A stretch of 64,000 nt of DNA from Cafeteria roenbergensis (GCA_008330645.1 VLTN01000082.1:62001-126000); one strand, 5' to 3'. Shown: positions 46,801 to 54,028, counted from the stretch's first letter. Numbers and translations: made by a program. Notes: generated by a model not told the origin, from the sequence alone.

Positions 46801-46913
46801 GGCTCCGCAAGCGTTGCGCCGCTCGCCCGCGTCCACGACTGGGGCCGGTGGTCCGCAGGCCTGTCAGATGGTGCCCTGAGGGCAAGCCCGTCTGGCGCGC
46901 GCGGAAGGGCCAT
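34896..46913 (-). CDS. giant PI3-kinase-family-like pseudokinase
   Basis: A single uninterrupted frame on the minus strand, 4005 aa from the ATG 46911-46913 (the frame is open to 47399). Approximate order by residue: Pro/Ser/Gly-rich region 1-640; coiled coil 650-710 (LAERIARLEQRLSDSQQRLA); cyclic-nucleotide-binding-like barrel 900-1100 (HLGVLVILEGSARIS); GAF-like region 1320-1700; PI3K-type C2 2010-2110 (CDLPADARLVVVVHQ, then AVAWGAFPLVDRQGRVVSGR); a hydrophobic stretch near 2195; Ala-rich helices 2500-2950; kinase N-lobe from about 3070 (LPVAGLCARRILPSASRVI); C-lobe 3500-3800. ATTYVLAMGSRQPCDLAV aligns without gaps to the PI3K segment VATYVLGIGDRHNDN, and 18 positions on the DFG is GMG. The lysine of VIFK is also replaced (VTAT). 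The family is inferred from these patterns; loss of catalysis follows if the alignment is right. The C-terminal helix (CSEEAAADRFAEVLAVML) resembles the PI3K end. Confidence 0.68.
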   Translation of the reverse strand: MALPRAPDGLALRAPSDRPADHRPQSWTRASGATLAEPASPMQSAGRPAADRRSDRHRSRSRPRKDGVSPSRRAEPAAGEPASPTAAGRAPAHGWSTAGQPAPLAMPPPFAGTAPGAFFPAGHPYAASPLAVRAPSPDQSGAYSPRGPVHPGQASPGIPMGGPLPVARLSPREVEAAVLAYSAASRAGALPAAAESEHPVVSGDRFDQQRRLHYQPQQPHHGGFYHQAGVSGLSVHDHSSFLGAHSQPSPPYMAGTPGHAGSAWQGGWADGWQSHMHSPESASGHSRAASPREALHGWEADAAHARATGGGSGGSGGSGPGSVSGAGAGGSGDAVDAAARVVSRVDRSRAASRERHHRAEAETKAAISMASRGRAPIVSSPLRRGAAASDVDAGGRDGDTSSPLQHRQSRLRRSSDGGRAAAGASSQAGALGQSAADRPLRPDDLSTERPSLPSPLPPSALAAFGPAVSRSRGHQPGAGTGFASAAPASEAAAASAAAAAVRPPPASVTGVTAAAADASATPAQRRSRRGSQSGETAPAARSPGPDRATAPTPPVALVHPSHGSARAGSAAGTRGGSVAEPVWPAAGYGEVAGVSLSFQQDWPSAAAREPAPLETRSVGAAHHGSAGGAVYPGGVAMPDGVSDADRDVRVTLVALAERIARLEQRLSDSQQRLAVMEVDLSASLTEQERLEASLTASRRAHRTVARRRSPLLSLFAAAKRSAGFSSPGLNDAHRHHSSRATATASPAAGREGARVASASAVAGGRAAGWAAPGVEAAAAAAGPASGAAAGSAAAPIHLRGSAPIGTEAALASAAASAAAAASAAAAAAAAAAAASAAGGGGAGGELAGAGAGAGAGAGAARRPGVHLSDAALLGAGPAAEAVAAALCRESLTAALPWRVVVEIASRALPATVPPGERLHRARPVVVGSAAVPADALPRVAHLGVLVILEGSARISPRHKGSDGSGVLVRRVDALSGSTGTTAPLAAPAAAAAAAARQWSIDLDVARSGSAPGPEAGSAGVGDVLGAQALLARSAEGSADVSQWVAGRGGVRLAVVSARLLRRALFSEAATVGGWSDTVLAALLSPLYSPVQPHPRDAVGGSSVDGSAGAAVVAVAASEAAADFGALRELALCRQSQDSDVGAVRAEAALARARAAERRRARQAAAELVHADADSSAQTGGGTGGGGAETGAGAGVGASGGGGGDDDVGEVAEAATSAAEASDSASLLHPDLALASPLLMAVLRAGCADVAAVRSAAAVIGECGAQHAAGHIELAYTTATADTTADTNATEGGAARHSAAGSGGAPGAAAPRAHARWQGTWQSERSDPMATLPMTLSAVLDAVSGWFCATDAVLFEVAADATTAAPGPWRPEAFSSFARYSVAAAAAAAAAAAESGGAAHTAARAAADAAPASALAGSSGAPTPTPAALAPPAMLVRRAAGHPAGAAPTATSRLLAAAALPEAEAGARPGGRGPGSRGALGRGKPAAQAAVAAGVWQQLPEQSLLSGLIGGPPSVATLPAANGVALPTGSPPDGDKESADRSAEAQAESAKAAETLAFPFGEALPMVGLCAIAARTGRVMVMAVSPDGQVTVSARGPSALPVHPNGAETAEAWADEVNATAVNEEYRCNHAVALPVVVALPGSGPALQRRRCVGVMLVTDKDGRALPGRLSPAELFSGATPAARGGAQASPAPRSDASGRGSFSPADMVALQAAAALAGVAVQAAVDQAVELALPWLPVAAGATSSEDEAERRAVSLTALLLGRGRAHCQSGSATIDQAAVDGELRAAGFDADSVVSAALQAAAEQAEADEAAAEGFAEGSAEGSTVTTSQRVSAAISASLPSALRAPSLSSIARAVAGRSQGAVSSPQHEAAWPLLARPLSLRLAPSQAAAASLGGSPWLAQSSPPVPRTAELRSASYLSQFEPAEPRDVASGRLADHEPIAAQSAWHRVPPRASVSRVRCRMVVVASAGVVCGDAVSRPAVSRPVGGDAGRSSRGGWAAAVEGAKWGRGTSWSALPCRVCDLPADARLVVVVHQDGGVPSASAAAGSAGSRPGRPREGSASGSGGGAGGGAGGGAAARGGAVAWGAFPLVDRQGRVVSGRVAVSLYPGDWPGTEAEAAASSSSWSCGELLLEASCNPGVALAWRVLAEAVAVSDADVAVTRADVALVEAAVTDAEQMDGRETVGKHASDAARNSASARAESCRRRRRLAAAVAALVLALGGGTLGATAATITAAPPAAATATATAHADDGREAPLQPQGRSAQLRSPLLEGSTAGSARRLVASLLQAAAAVAAESHGAVSHQPPAGPDRQSQASWTGQSRALASCAASLAAVAASTPLLADPTAAVIVNSSAGRADGWFSFALEAAGSAIDHAPAPLVSPSAVLLRAGPAIDQDARPAAAAVAAALDLAASQVFAEALPASFDAVWTGTLPTALPSMLLTPLGAGAAGAAAVVVAAAAAGRAVASRGEGSVDGDGGDDGGDDGGDVSSAVSDAAAAALTSALSDASDESLAARDLRDASAAVSRSALLAASAVSRRQTAVMTASAACHALGGHSSAEPSGAPWDAVISAPSADGRVIGPPQASAVGGVPIGETMHRSGGLWSEVRCVLWAGRFALLGDPAALSALLAACPPSGAPVYLVAERHRAQIRRQSDEASTAPGSTRDESRAVLRFPPVARVTAPALSAARHALLRRRGGLPVGAALSLLASPLASDPAVASAAVAAVSRVSLAHHVSITPELVSALLLLLLPSAPVGGATPPVRAASWRRSGSDVSADAQSGLGPSSGRHAAAEGLCRVLVHRAALHPLTAGRRTLWSAFEAAAARPALGPAAAALSRSVLDASLAGPSFSAEAGLLALVGSQLAAACATAAAAPRGRRSAELASSLHRCVFPRVVRLSVGSADAALPSALFRLVALRAAIDQRRARRRVSQAQAASRDSPERKPDAATDAGSDADAVAADAEAKAEAEAEAEAEALWAEAEAAREGTVLLLRPLGLLALADADDDAALDELCSASRRAPAATDASPRAASGPAAAAAAVADPFSAEAAARGRYKDAAGKDSSASGLRSVAGVALPVAGLCARRILPSASRVIASSKSEGSCRAMIHFIPMDDVDGPEAEATAADSEAAAAVLAAEAEEAARLRAMVELDAELDAGGAASGGGGSEADGRVTLRRHVPRPLLTSGQTLCVTATYGPAEALHREVELSRLGALLGGIWRQAGLPVGDAALPTVMGLTPLGPPGSLGGSAGSGAAALLGLTLSPPEARTLAEVLGVREAELDDEDPSRRSGNAAAGRSGSAGRLRRGSAAAKGRGRSAELASVSDFALTSYDGGAASARGQSADSGSDSSGIDGDSDSDGAGGDAARRGAAGGGGGGRARRLSPRPTGGITASMALPSPPRAPGAALPAELAAGRGAGTSGLWGYGKRGLVRWLAATLLERIGQPAAGRGSHTDDVARGAARGASRAGRAGGRISSSAGGDDSDGSDSDGADVGPASGGSPALRGGAAAAAGAAASADAASASAAAAAAGAAGGTSIGDALVEVSSNLASSLAAVLATTYVLAMGSRQPCDLAVTPAGVMVLVGMGAAKGFAGADPCLMAPNGHVLLHRILGHRAVARGDVHRSRSRSSGGSGSDGSSGSDSSDSSGSSDGGSDGEGVDHDISDGALDDVSDEDEVATALLGHAAAAAAAAGRRRGRSRRLRRRRRRRTPRFASARLCAELLEACAQGSASRTGPPGVSGVLAAAADALIAVRRRLDEVEAAMALHGSTPWELVSLRARMMVGCSEEAAADRFAEVLAVMLHLRRRSRAKPRPHQRHQPRPTPVGAAGTYVASSAREMALGGGQRATGEPQGAAAGVAGGAVAGPGGGLPAVPGQGMRGYAALPHPGRPGSDQRAVTPPRLPSRRPAAAGSAPAREGTVADAGLLSRIREIRESQLELERSQERLRRSQAEASLSRRPLDGLGLQSGYSSPTGSAAGPRRVSTRVRGSRGAGDLQGANAAGERHAAPRMR
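44337..44376. repeat. hexanucleotide GGCACC/GGTGCC repeat in coding sequence
   Basis: About six tandem GGCACC units lie inside the giant frame and encode an alternating Gly-Ala run on the minus strand. The codons stay in frame. Confidence 0.9.
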
Positions 46914-47358
46914 GGCAACGACGCCCGGCCGCTCCGCAATGCGTGGCGGTCGCAGTCGACTGGCGCAACTGCTGTGGGTCCTCCCCGCAGCGCTGCGCCG
47001 GGACGGGTGGCTTCCGTCCGATTGGCGGGCAAGCGGTCCAGGCAGGAGTTGCGGCCTGCGAGGGGGGCAAGTGGGGCCGCTCTGGGCCTTCCGGCCACAT
47101 GCGGGCTGGCCAGCCGCGCGATGACAACGGACGATGGGGCTGTCATTCCGGGCTCTGCAGGCGTCGGCCCGACGCCAGTCAAGGCCCGCCTGCAGGCGAC
47201 GACACGCCGCCCGGAGTCCGCCAGGGCGGGCCACCGCCGCCAGGCCGCGCACCCCCTCCGTGCCGTGTGGCCGCCGTTGCTTTAGCAAGAGCCGCGCGCT
47301 TCCGCTGCTATCGGGAGTTCCTCCGCCTGCGCTCGCGACCGCGGCTCTCGAGCCCGCC
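46914..47358. other. divergent intergenic region
   Basis: About 445 bases lie between the preferred start of the giant gene (minus) and the small membrane protein (plus). The minus frame stays open through it, so part may encode a longer N-terminus; otherwise it holds both promoters. Confidence 0.4.
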
Positions 47359-47823
47359 ATGCGCACCATCAACACGTCTGCCAAGTTCCGCTTGGACACG
47401 CTGTTCCTGGTTCACTCCGTCGTGGCGTGGGCGTCGGGCGCGTTCGCGTTCCTCCTGCCGCACGTGTTCGAAGCGTTCATGGTGCCGCACACGGACACTG
47501 AGGGATGGCACCCCGGAGGCTCCGAGAAGATCGTCCACCTCGTCGTCCGGCTTTACGGGGCCATCATCCTGGCGCAGGGCTTCATCACGTGGACCGCCCG
47601 GTCGGTTGGGGACGGCGCGATGCGGAAGGGTCTGGTGCAAACGTATGCTCTGATGTTTGCGCTGACCTTTATTGCGCTGCTGCGCGCCCAGCTCACAGGC
47701 GGCATGCTCGCCCTGAACTGGCTCAACGTGTTCATGTTCGGCGCGCTGAGCGGGTTCTACTCCTGGTTCGTGTTCGTGCAGCCGCCCACGGTGTACGAGC
47801 TTCCGGGCAGGACCACCGCGTGA
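47359..47823 (+). CDS. small four-helix membrane protein of unknown function
   Basis: A single exon of 154 aa from ATG 47359 to the stop at 47821-47823. Four hydrophobic segments are seen at about residues 10-32 (TLFLVHSVVAWASGAFAFLL), 58-78 (HLVVRLYGAIILAQGFITW), 88-108 (YALMFALTFIALLR) and 115-138 (LNWLNVFMFGALSGFYSWFVF). There is no signal peptide or catalytic motif. Proteins with this size and layout occur in plants and algae without known function. It is convergent with the ABM-domain gene 304 bases away. That it is a real gene is well supported; the function is unknown. Confidence 0.75.
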   Translation: MRTINTSAKFRLDTLFLVHSVVAWASGAFAFLLPHVFEAFMVPHTDTEGWHPGGSEKIVHLVVRLYGAIILAQGFITWTARSVGDGAMRKGLVQTYALMFALTFIALLRAQLTGGMLALNWLNVFMFGALSGFYSWFVFVQPPTVYELPGRTTA

Positions 47824-48127
47824 AACGCTCGGCGCTGCTGCCAGGCCCCGCCGCGCCTGTCGCCTTGCGGGGACGGGGCGCGCGCGGCCGCGCCTGCACT
47901 TTCGCGAGACGGTTTGGTTGCGATTGCGGTTGCGAGTGTGAGTGTGTGCGCTGGTGTGCATAAGCGCAACCCGCGACTCTCCGCCAGCGTTGGCCTTCTG
48001 CCGCCATGGGGCCCGCCGTGCGGCGCCACACTGTCTCGCGCCCCGCCAGCGGCGGCCACAGCACCTCCTCCCGCGGGCCGCAACACGCAGCGGCGAGTGG
48101 CTCCATCCTCCGAGCCAGCCGCCTGCG
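47824..48127. other. convergent intergenic region
   Basis: These 304 bases lie between the convergent ends of the membrane-protein gene and the ABM-domain gene. A GT-rich stretch lies at 47925-47960. No gene was recognised. Confidence 0.4.
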
Positions 48128-48910
48128 TCAGGCTCGGCCCACAGCCGCCGCCACAACGCCCGCGGTCACGACCGGGTCGCCCTCGAAGCAGCTTGCCAGC
48201 GCCCGCATCGCCCGCTGGTAGGCGGGCTGGCTGCCAGCAGCGGCCGCAGCGCCCTCGTCCTCCCACTCAGTGATGCTCACGGCTCGCCCAGACCCCGCCT
48301 CCAGCAGCAAGCGCGCCCCCACACACCCAGCGCTCTCGGCGTACATGGGGCCGGCCTCCTCCCGGTACAGCCTCACGAGGCGCTCCGCCTGGCCCTCGCG
48401 CACGCTGGCCGTAGAAACCCGCACGAACGCGGCAGGAGAGGGGTGCGAGTGGACCGTGACGGCAGCGGGCGGGGCTGGGCTTGCGGCGGCGCCGCGCTCG
48501 GGCTGGCCGGCGCTCGGTGGGGCGCTGGCGGCAGGCTGGGCGGTGCTGGCGGCCTCCGACGCAGACCCACTGCTGGCCGCAGCCGCGACGGGCCACCGCT
48601 TGGAGGTCTTGGCCGTGTTCCCCTCGTAGCCCGGGGCGTCCGCGGCTAGCCAGTAGTCCTCCTCCGACCGGCCGGGCCGGGTTCGCCCGAGGCCCGAGGC
48701 TGGCCGCACGCGCCGGCGAGCGATGCGCGACATTACCGATGCCTCGGAGAACGACGCATAGTCCACGAGGGTGGGGCCGGAGCCGTCCTTTGCGTCGCCG
48801 GAGCGCGCAGCGCAGGTGGTAGCGAGGCTTTTTCTTGCAAGCGCGGCGTCAGCAACCGCGCATGCGCGGCGAACCAACGCGCGCCCCGAGCGAAGAGCGA
48901 CCGACGGCAT
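48128..48910 (-). CDS. ABM-domain (antibiotic biosynthesis monooxygenase-like) protein
   Basis: A single exon of 260 aa if the ATG at 48908-48910 is used. The first 50 residues are rich in Arg, Ala and Ser (MPSVALRSGRALVRRACA) and may target a plastid or mitochondrion. A low-complexity middle leads to a C-terminal dimeric alpha+beta barrel of about 95 residues: AAFVRVSTASVREGQAERLV, REEAGPMYAESAGCVGARLL, AVSITEWEDEGAAAAAGSQP. ABM-fold proteins include small monooxygenases, haem-degrading enzymes and stress proteins of unknown activity, so only the fold can be claimed. Confidence 0.7.
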   Translation of the reverse strand: MPSVALRSGRALVRRACAVADAALARKSLATTCAARSGDAKDGSGPTLVDYASFSEASVMSRIARRRVRPASGLGRTRPGRSEEDYWLAADAPGYEGNTAKTSKRWPVAAAASSGSASEAASTAQPAASAPPSAGQPERGAAASPAPPAAVTVHSHPSPAAFVRVSTASVREGQAERLVRLYREEAGPMYAESAGCVGARLLLEAGSGRAVSITEWEDEGAAAAAGSQPAYQRAMRALASCFEGDPVVTAGVVAAAVGRA

Positions 48911-49082
48911 TCCGTGCGCGCACGCCCGCCGGGTGTGGTGGCGCGCAGGGGCGCGGGAGCTGTGCGTGGCCACGACCCGGGGCCGGCGCTCTGCCGGAAT
49001 CGCCCTGCAGAGCTCGGCGCGAGTGCGTCATCGTCCGGATTCGAACCAGGCAGAAAACACAAGGCCCGCACGTGCACACATT

Positions 49083-49128
49083 CACGCACGCACGCACGCA
49101 CGCACGCATGCACGCATGCACGCACGCA
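49083..49128. repeat. ACGC tetranucleotide microsatellite
   Basis: Eleven or so ACGC/ATGC units in a row lie just downstream of the ABC1 kinase gene, between it and the ABM-domain gene. Confidence 0.95.
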
Positions 49129-49171
49129 AAGGTCGGCGATAGGCCACGGAAGCAGGAGGAATCTGACGGAG

Positions 49172-51073
49172 CTACCTGCGCTCGGCGATTGCCGCGTCGT
49201 CATCCACGCCAGTGCCGCCCTCCGCGCCCCCCGCCTGGCCCACCATGGTCACCCCGTTGCCCGAGGCCGCAGGCCCCGTGTTGGCCTCGTCCCCGAGCCA
49301 CCACCCGGCCGCGTGGAACACTGCGAACCGGCTCTCGAGGCCCACCCAGTCGAGGGCGTTCTGCCACGCGCTGGCCCAGCCTGGGGCCGTAGCGGAGCGC
49401 TCCTCGCAGATGCGAGCGAGGCAGGCCCTGGCGGTCACCTCAAAGGTGTCCACGGGGTTGCCCAGCGCCGCGTCGATCGAGCGGAGGCAGTCGAGCGTCT
49501 TGAGGAGCAGCAGCAACTCGCGCGGGACCCTGCCCAGAATCGAGTTGATCTGGGAGGCGTTTTCCGTCGCGTAGTTGCTCGTCACCGCGCGGCCCTCCGG
49601 CGACCGGTCGATGCGCAGCGACTCCATGCTCGGGTTGAGCACCTGGTCCCAGGGCTTGGCCGTCAGCATGCAGGCGAACAGCGCGTAGTCCTCGCCAACC
49701 CCCATGGTCTCGGCCGCCGCGCGGATGCCCTCCTCGTCGGCGAAGATGATGGAGGTCCACAGCCTGGCGTAGTCGCCGCGGAACTTCTCGTCGAGCTCGC
49801 GGTAGAGCCCGTGGTCGAGCAGCACGAGCTGCGCTCGGCGCGCGTCGGCAGGGTGCGGCCGCACCAGGATGTTCCCGGCGTGGGGGTCGCAGTGGAGAAA
49901 GCCGTGCTTGAAGGTCTGGTCGCTGAACACCTGCGCCATCGACAGCGCCACCTGCGCTGCGGGCAGCCCCATGGCCTCAATGCGCTCCCTGTTGGTGATG
50001 TAGCAGCCGTCCTCGAACGACATGGTCAGCACCCGCCCCGAGGAGGCGTCGTGGAACACCGACGGGACGACCACGTCGTCGCGCCCGGCCAGCAGCCGGC
50101 CAGTCCGCTCGATGTTGGCCGCCTCCAGGCGGAAGTCCAGCTCCCGAGGCAGGTTCACCCGGATCTCGTTCACCAGCCAGCGGTACTCGAACCGCGGGAA
50201 GCGCGCGCGAACGGCGTCCACGAGCGCGGAGATGGTGCGGAGGTCGACGGCGCTGGCCTCCCGCAGGCCGCGGTGCTGCACCTTGACCGCCACGGTCTGG
50301 CCGGTGCTGCGGAGCACGGCCTTGTGCACTTGCGCGAGCGATGCCGAGGCGATGGGCCGCTGATCGAACGAGCTGAACACCTCCTCAAGGGGCCTCCCCA
50401 GGTCGGCCTCCACCACGGAGCGCACGTCCTCGAAGCGGCTGGTCGGCGCCGTGTGGCAGAGCGGCTGCATCGCCTTGACGTACTCGGCGGGGAGCAGGTG
50501 CTCGAGCATCGCAACGTGCTGCCCCAGCTTGATGTACACGCCGCGGTTGGCCGCGCACAGAACGAGGAGCCGCTGGGCCGCGCGGGAGTGGGCGGCGGAC
50601 CAGTCGGGCGTGTCCTGGCGAGACTCCCGCAAATACGTGGCCACCATCAGCCCGGCCGTGAAAGCATCGCGGATGAGCCGGTCGGACGCCTCGCTCATCA
50701 AAAACCAGGCAGACACGCCCACGTCCTCGAGGCGGAAGCTCCCGGCAGCTGGGGCGTTCTCAAACGTGGACATGCCCTTGGCGGGCAAACTCCTGGCGTC
50801 CTCTTCCGACCACAGCGGCAGAAGCGCGTTCACCACCTTGGCAAGAGGCAGCCCGAGGGCCGCCGCCAGCAAGGCCCACCGATACCACCGAGAGCCGCCC
50901 GCGCCGGACGAGGGCTGCTCCGCCGCAGGGGCCACGCCAGAGGCAGGGCGCCGGGCAGCTGCTTGCACCCTCGCGCGGCGCCCAGCAGCCGCGAGCCGGG
51001 GCCCGGCGCCCCTCGCAGCCAGCCGCAATGCCGACGGCACGCACACGGACGCGGCTGCACCAGCGCGGAGCAT
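49172..51073 (-). CDS. ABC1/ADCK (UbiB-type) atypical kinase
   Basis: A single exon of 633 aa from the ATG 51071-51073 to a stop at 49172-49174. The N-terminal 60 residues (Arg/Ala-rich) look like a mitochondrial targeting sequence, followed by a hydrophobic segment (RWALLAAALGLPLAKVVNAL). Family hallmarks are present: the KxGQ motif in GVYIKLGQHVAM, PIASASLAQVHKAVLR in place of an Ala-rich loop, TVAVKVQHRGLREA with the ATP lysine, KHGFLHCDPHAGNILVR with catalytic Asp near residue 396, and LVLLDHGLYREL with the metal-binding Asp. It most resembles ADCK1-type members. Relatives act in mitochondrial lipid or coenzyme Q homeostasis. The C-terminal tail is Gly/Ala-rich. Confidence 0.93.
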   Translation of the reverse strand: MLRAGAAASVCVPSALRLAARGAGPRLAAAGRRARVQAAARRPASGVAPAAEQPSSGAGGSRWYRWALLAAALGLPLAKVVNALLPLWSEEDARSLPAKGMSTFENAPAAGSFRLEDVGVSAWFLMSEASDRLIRDAFTAGLMVATYLRESRQDTPDWSAAHSRAAQRLLVLCAANRGVYIKLGQHVAMLEHLLPAEYVKAMQPLCHTAPTSRFEDVRSVVEADLGRPLEEVFSSFDQRPIASASLAQVHKAVLRSTGQTVAVKVQHRGLREASAVDLRTISALVDAVRARFPRFEYRWLVNEIRVNLPRELDFRLEAANIERTGRLLAGRDDVVVPSVFHDASSGRVLTMSFEDGCYITNRERIEAMGLPAAQVALSMAQVFSDQTFKHGFLHCDPHAGNILVRPHPADARRAQLVLLDHGLYRELDEKFRGDYARLWTSIIFADEEGIRAAAETMGVGEDYALFACMLTAKPWDQVLNPSMESLRIDRSPEGRAVTSNYATENASQINSILGRVPRELLLLLKTLDCLRSIDAALGNPVDTFEVTARACLARICEERSATAPGWASAWQNALDWVGLESRFAVFHAAGWWLGDEANTGPAASGNGVTMVGQAGGAEGGTGVDDDAAIAERR

Positions 51074-51665
51074 GGCCTGCGCGCTCGAATGCGACCAAGG
51101 ATGCGCGCGGTGCGGAGGTGCGCGGTCGTCATCGTGCAGAGCTTCGACCGAGCGTGTGCAAAATTGTTCTCGCTGTCGCGATTTCGAGAATGCGGAACGG
51201 GGAGCGAGGCAACTCTGCGAGCCCGCCGGCATCCGCCAGGCCCGCGCGCCCTGCCAAAGCGACATTCCAAAGCCGTGCCGGTCAGCCGTGTCGCCCCCAC
51301 TGCGGAGCCCGTCGCGAGAGAGGGCGACTCCGCAGCCGCGAAGCGAGGCTTGCCGCCCGTGCCTCGACTCGGCCGTGCAGCCGCACAGATGCAGCCGCTG
51401 CCGGGAGGGGTGTGCGAAATCGCGACCTGCGGGGGAGGGGGAGTCATAATTGTGAGTGTGGGTGGATGGGAGTGGGTGGGGGGGGGGGAGGAGCGCGAGC
51501 GAAACCCGCTCCAAGTCCAGCAGCATGTGTCGAGTGACCATTCTCCCGTTGCAGCTGACTTGCCCTCCGAGTCTCTTTCGTGACCACACCGCGCCCAGTC
51601 CACGCAGCGCCTCGGAGCGCGCGGCGACGGCCTTGCCAGTCGGCCGCCGCCACGGGCCTCTTGGA
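51074..51665. other. divergent intergenic region
   Basis: About 590 bases between the ABC1 kinase (minus) and the NTF2-like gene (plus), with a G run at 51478-51490. It probably holds both promoters; no gene was recognised. Confidence 0.4.
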
Positions 51666-52887
51666 ATGGCAGCCAAGGCCATGCAGCCATTCCAGTCCCT
51701 GACGCTGCAGGAGCGGCACTGCCAGCAACTGGCGGCGCTGTACAACCCGTGCCTCTTGACAACGCCGCAGGCCTTGGAAGCGGCTGTTGCCCGTCTGTAC
51801 ACCCCTGACGCGTGGTTCGTCGATCCTCTAGTCGCTGTGTCGGGCCGCAGCGACATAGTGGACCAGTTCTGGCTCCTGCGCTGGATGTTCGGGCGCGCTG
51901 GGGCGGACGCAGTGGCAGTGCGCTGGTTGTCGCAGCTCGAGGTGTTGCGCCGCGGCGCTGTAACGTCAACGGCCACGCGTGTTCCGCTCGTTACGATTCG
52001 CCAGGACACGGAGCCAGCCGTGTCGGGCACCGCAGCAGCGTCGCCGCTGACGCGAAGGCCGTCGAAGCCTGCGGGGTTTCCCGCACAGTCCGGCACGAGC
52101 AGCCGCGCCACATCGGTGGTCGGGGAGGCCCAGCCGGAGGATGGAGACTCTGGTGGCACGCCCTTCAGCTTCTCCGCAGCAGACGCGGCGTGTGGCACGC
52201 CGCCGCAAGCTGTGCGGCTCGAGCTGGTCGCGCGCCTGCCGCTGCTCGCGCTCGGCTGCGAGACAGGGTGCGCGATCCGCCTTAGGTGAGCAAGGCGGCC
52301 GACTTTCGCGGGCAGGTTGTGGCTGCTGCCGTTGCTTAGAAATGCCCGGCAGGACTTGTTGACCGGGTGGCTGCTTGCGGCTCGGGGGCAAGGGGGGGGC
52401 GTTTGGAGTGGCCGGCTGCCCGAGTCGGCGCCCCTCGGCAACGGGACGGGCAGCATGCGCACGACCCCGAGTTCCCCCTCCCGATCGAAAGGCCTGCGCG
52501 CGCAGAGTGTTCATGCTGCTGCACTTGGACTCGCTTGGGCAAATTCTCAGGCACGAGGACCACTGGAGCGTCGCCGATGCGCTTGAGGGCTCAGCATGCA
52601 GCGACGCATACTGGTTTTGCCGTCGGGGCGCTGGCTGGGCAGGAGGGGCGTTGCGGCGCCTGCTGGCGCCGTGCTGTGCTTTGCGAGGAGCGGGGCCCGG
52701 CCCTGCGCGCGCGCCCTCCTTGAGCGTGGAGACTATTGCGCGGCAAGGCAGCGACAAGACGCGAACGCAAGCTCGGAAGGAGGCCGCGGCTGCCCGGGCG
52801 GCAGCAGCCAAGGGCAAGGCCCCCCCAACCCCGCCCCCCGCGGCTACAGCATCTCGGCGCTTGAAACGCCGGTCTCGCGAAGAGTGA
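51666..52887 (+). CDS. NTF2-like / DUF2358-type protein
   Basis: Two exons, 51666-52285 and 52506-52887, in phase for 333 aa. The start MAAKAMQPFQSLTLQER leads to LEAAVARLYTPDAWFVDPLV and SGRSDIVDQFWLLRWMF, the helix-strand opening of an NTF2-like cone. After a Ser/Thr/Pro-rich insert comes LELVARLPLLALGCETGCAI. The splice junction (RV-FMLLHLDSLGQILRHEDHWS) restores the final strands, with the L-D--G-I--HEDHW pattern common in plant and algal proteins of this kind. The C-terminal 80 residues are Ala/Lys/Arg-rich. No catalytic role can be assigned; such folds bind small hydrophobic ligands or form dimers. Confidence 0.78.
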
Positions 52888-53081
52888 CATGCCGATGAGG
52901 GCTGCTTGTGAGCCCTCCTTCGGGGCGAAGGAAGCAATGCGACTCGGAGCCTGCCCTGCTGTCTGCGCCCACGATGCCCCACGCATGTCCCACTCCACCT
53001 GCAACAACGCTGGCACTCGCTGCGTGCGCAGCATCGGCAATGCATCGTCGCTCCGCACGCCCCGCGTGCGCCCCGACGCGC

Positions 53082-54028
53082 TCACTGCCCGAAGGTGTCT
53101 GCGGACTTGAGATAGTCGACCTCCGCCTGCGTGGACTCCCTGCCGAGCACGGCGTTGCGGTGCGGGTAGCGCCCGAAGCGCTCGAGGATGTCGGCGTGCG
53201 TCTTGGCAAAGTCGAGAGCGGCGGGCACCTCGGTGATGTCAGCCATCTTGCTGAGGCAGAGGCGCATCATGGTGGGGTCCTCGGAGTGCTCCAGCGGCAT
53301 GTACAGGAACATGCGCTCCATGGGCGACATGCTCTTGTCCCAGCCGTGCGCCATGCAGACCAGGCACACCTTGAGGGCCAGGGCGTCGCCCGCAAACGCC
53401 TCGGCGCTGCCTCTGTGCACGGAACGACCGAACTGGTCGAGGAGGATGACCAGGGCAAGCGCCGAGCGCGCGTTGCCCTCCCAGCCGGCCAGCTCACCCC
53501 GCTTGGCGGCGGCGATGGCATCGCCGAACTTGGCCTTGAGCGCTTCGTCGTCCTCCTTTGAGCTCATGAACCACTTGCGACTGCAGCCAGCTCAACGACA
53601 CAAGTTGCGCGCCCGAGAGCGACCCGCAGATGGCAGCAGCGGCGCTAGGAGCACAGCGCGCGCGCACACACACACACACGATTTGCACCTCGCGCCGTCG
53701 GCGACGGGCCCCGCAGCGCCACCAGCGCGCCACGGGCGTGGTCGGGAAAATCGCATGCCCGCCCGCTGGAACAGTGGCGCCGCACGCGAGCCCAGGCTCA
53801 CCGGAACTGGGTCTTGTCATCCTCGAACCAGTAGGACAGCACATCTGTCGGGGAGGCGGAGGCGGCGGCGTCCGCCACGGGCGCGGCCTTGCTTGACGAC
53901 TTGCGGGGGGTCGCCGCGGCTGTCGCTGCCACGGGCGCGGCAGCAACAGCTGTGACCATGGCGCAAGCGACGCGAGCACCCGCCACACGGCGAGCCGTCC
54001 TCGCAACGGTGCGAATAGCAGAGGCCAT
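53082..54028 (-). CDS. DUF924 family protein with organelle-targeting N-terminus
   Basis: Two exons on the minus strand, 53802-54028 and 53082-53580, in phase for 241 aa. The first 55 residues (MASAIRTVARTARRVAGARV, then Ala/Thr-rich) look like a mitochondrial or plastid presequence. The DUF924 domain starts with VLSYWFEDDKTQFRRKWFMS and continues through ALALVILLDQFGRSVHRGSA, MERMFLYMPLEHSEDPTMM and ILERFGRYPHRNAVLGREST. DUF924 is a TPR-like helical family, common in proteobacteria and algae, with no settled biochemical function. A CA microsatellite lies in the intron near 53664-53681. Confidence 0.9.

Noticed and set aside
49030-49052. A tRNA T-loop-like sequence (GGATTCGAACC) that could mark a minus-strand tRNA gene.
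   Set aside because: Only four of five T-stem pairs form, and the upstream side is a microsatellite, so no acceptor stem or anticodon arm can be built.
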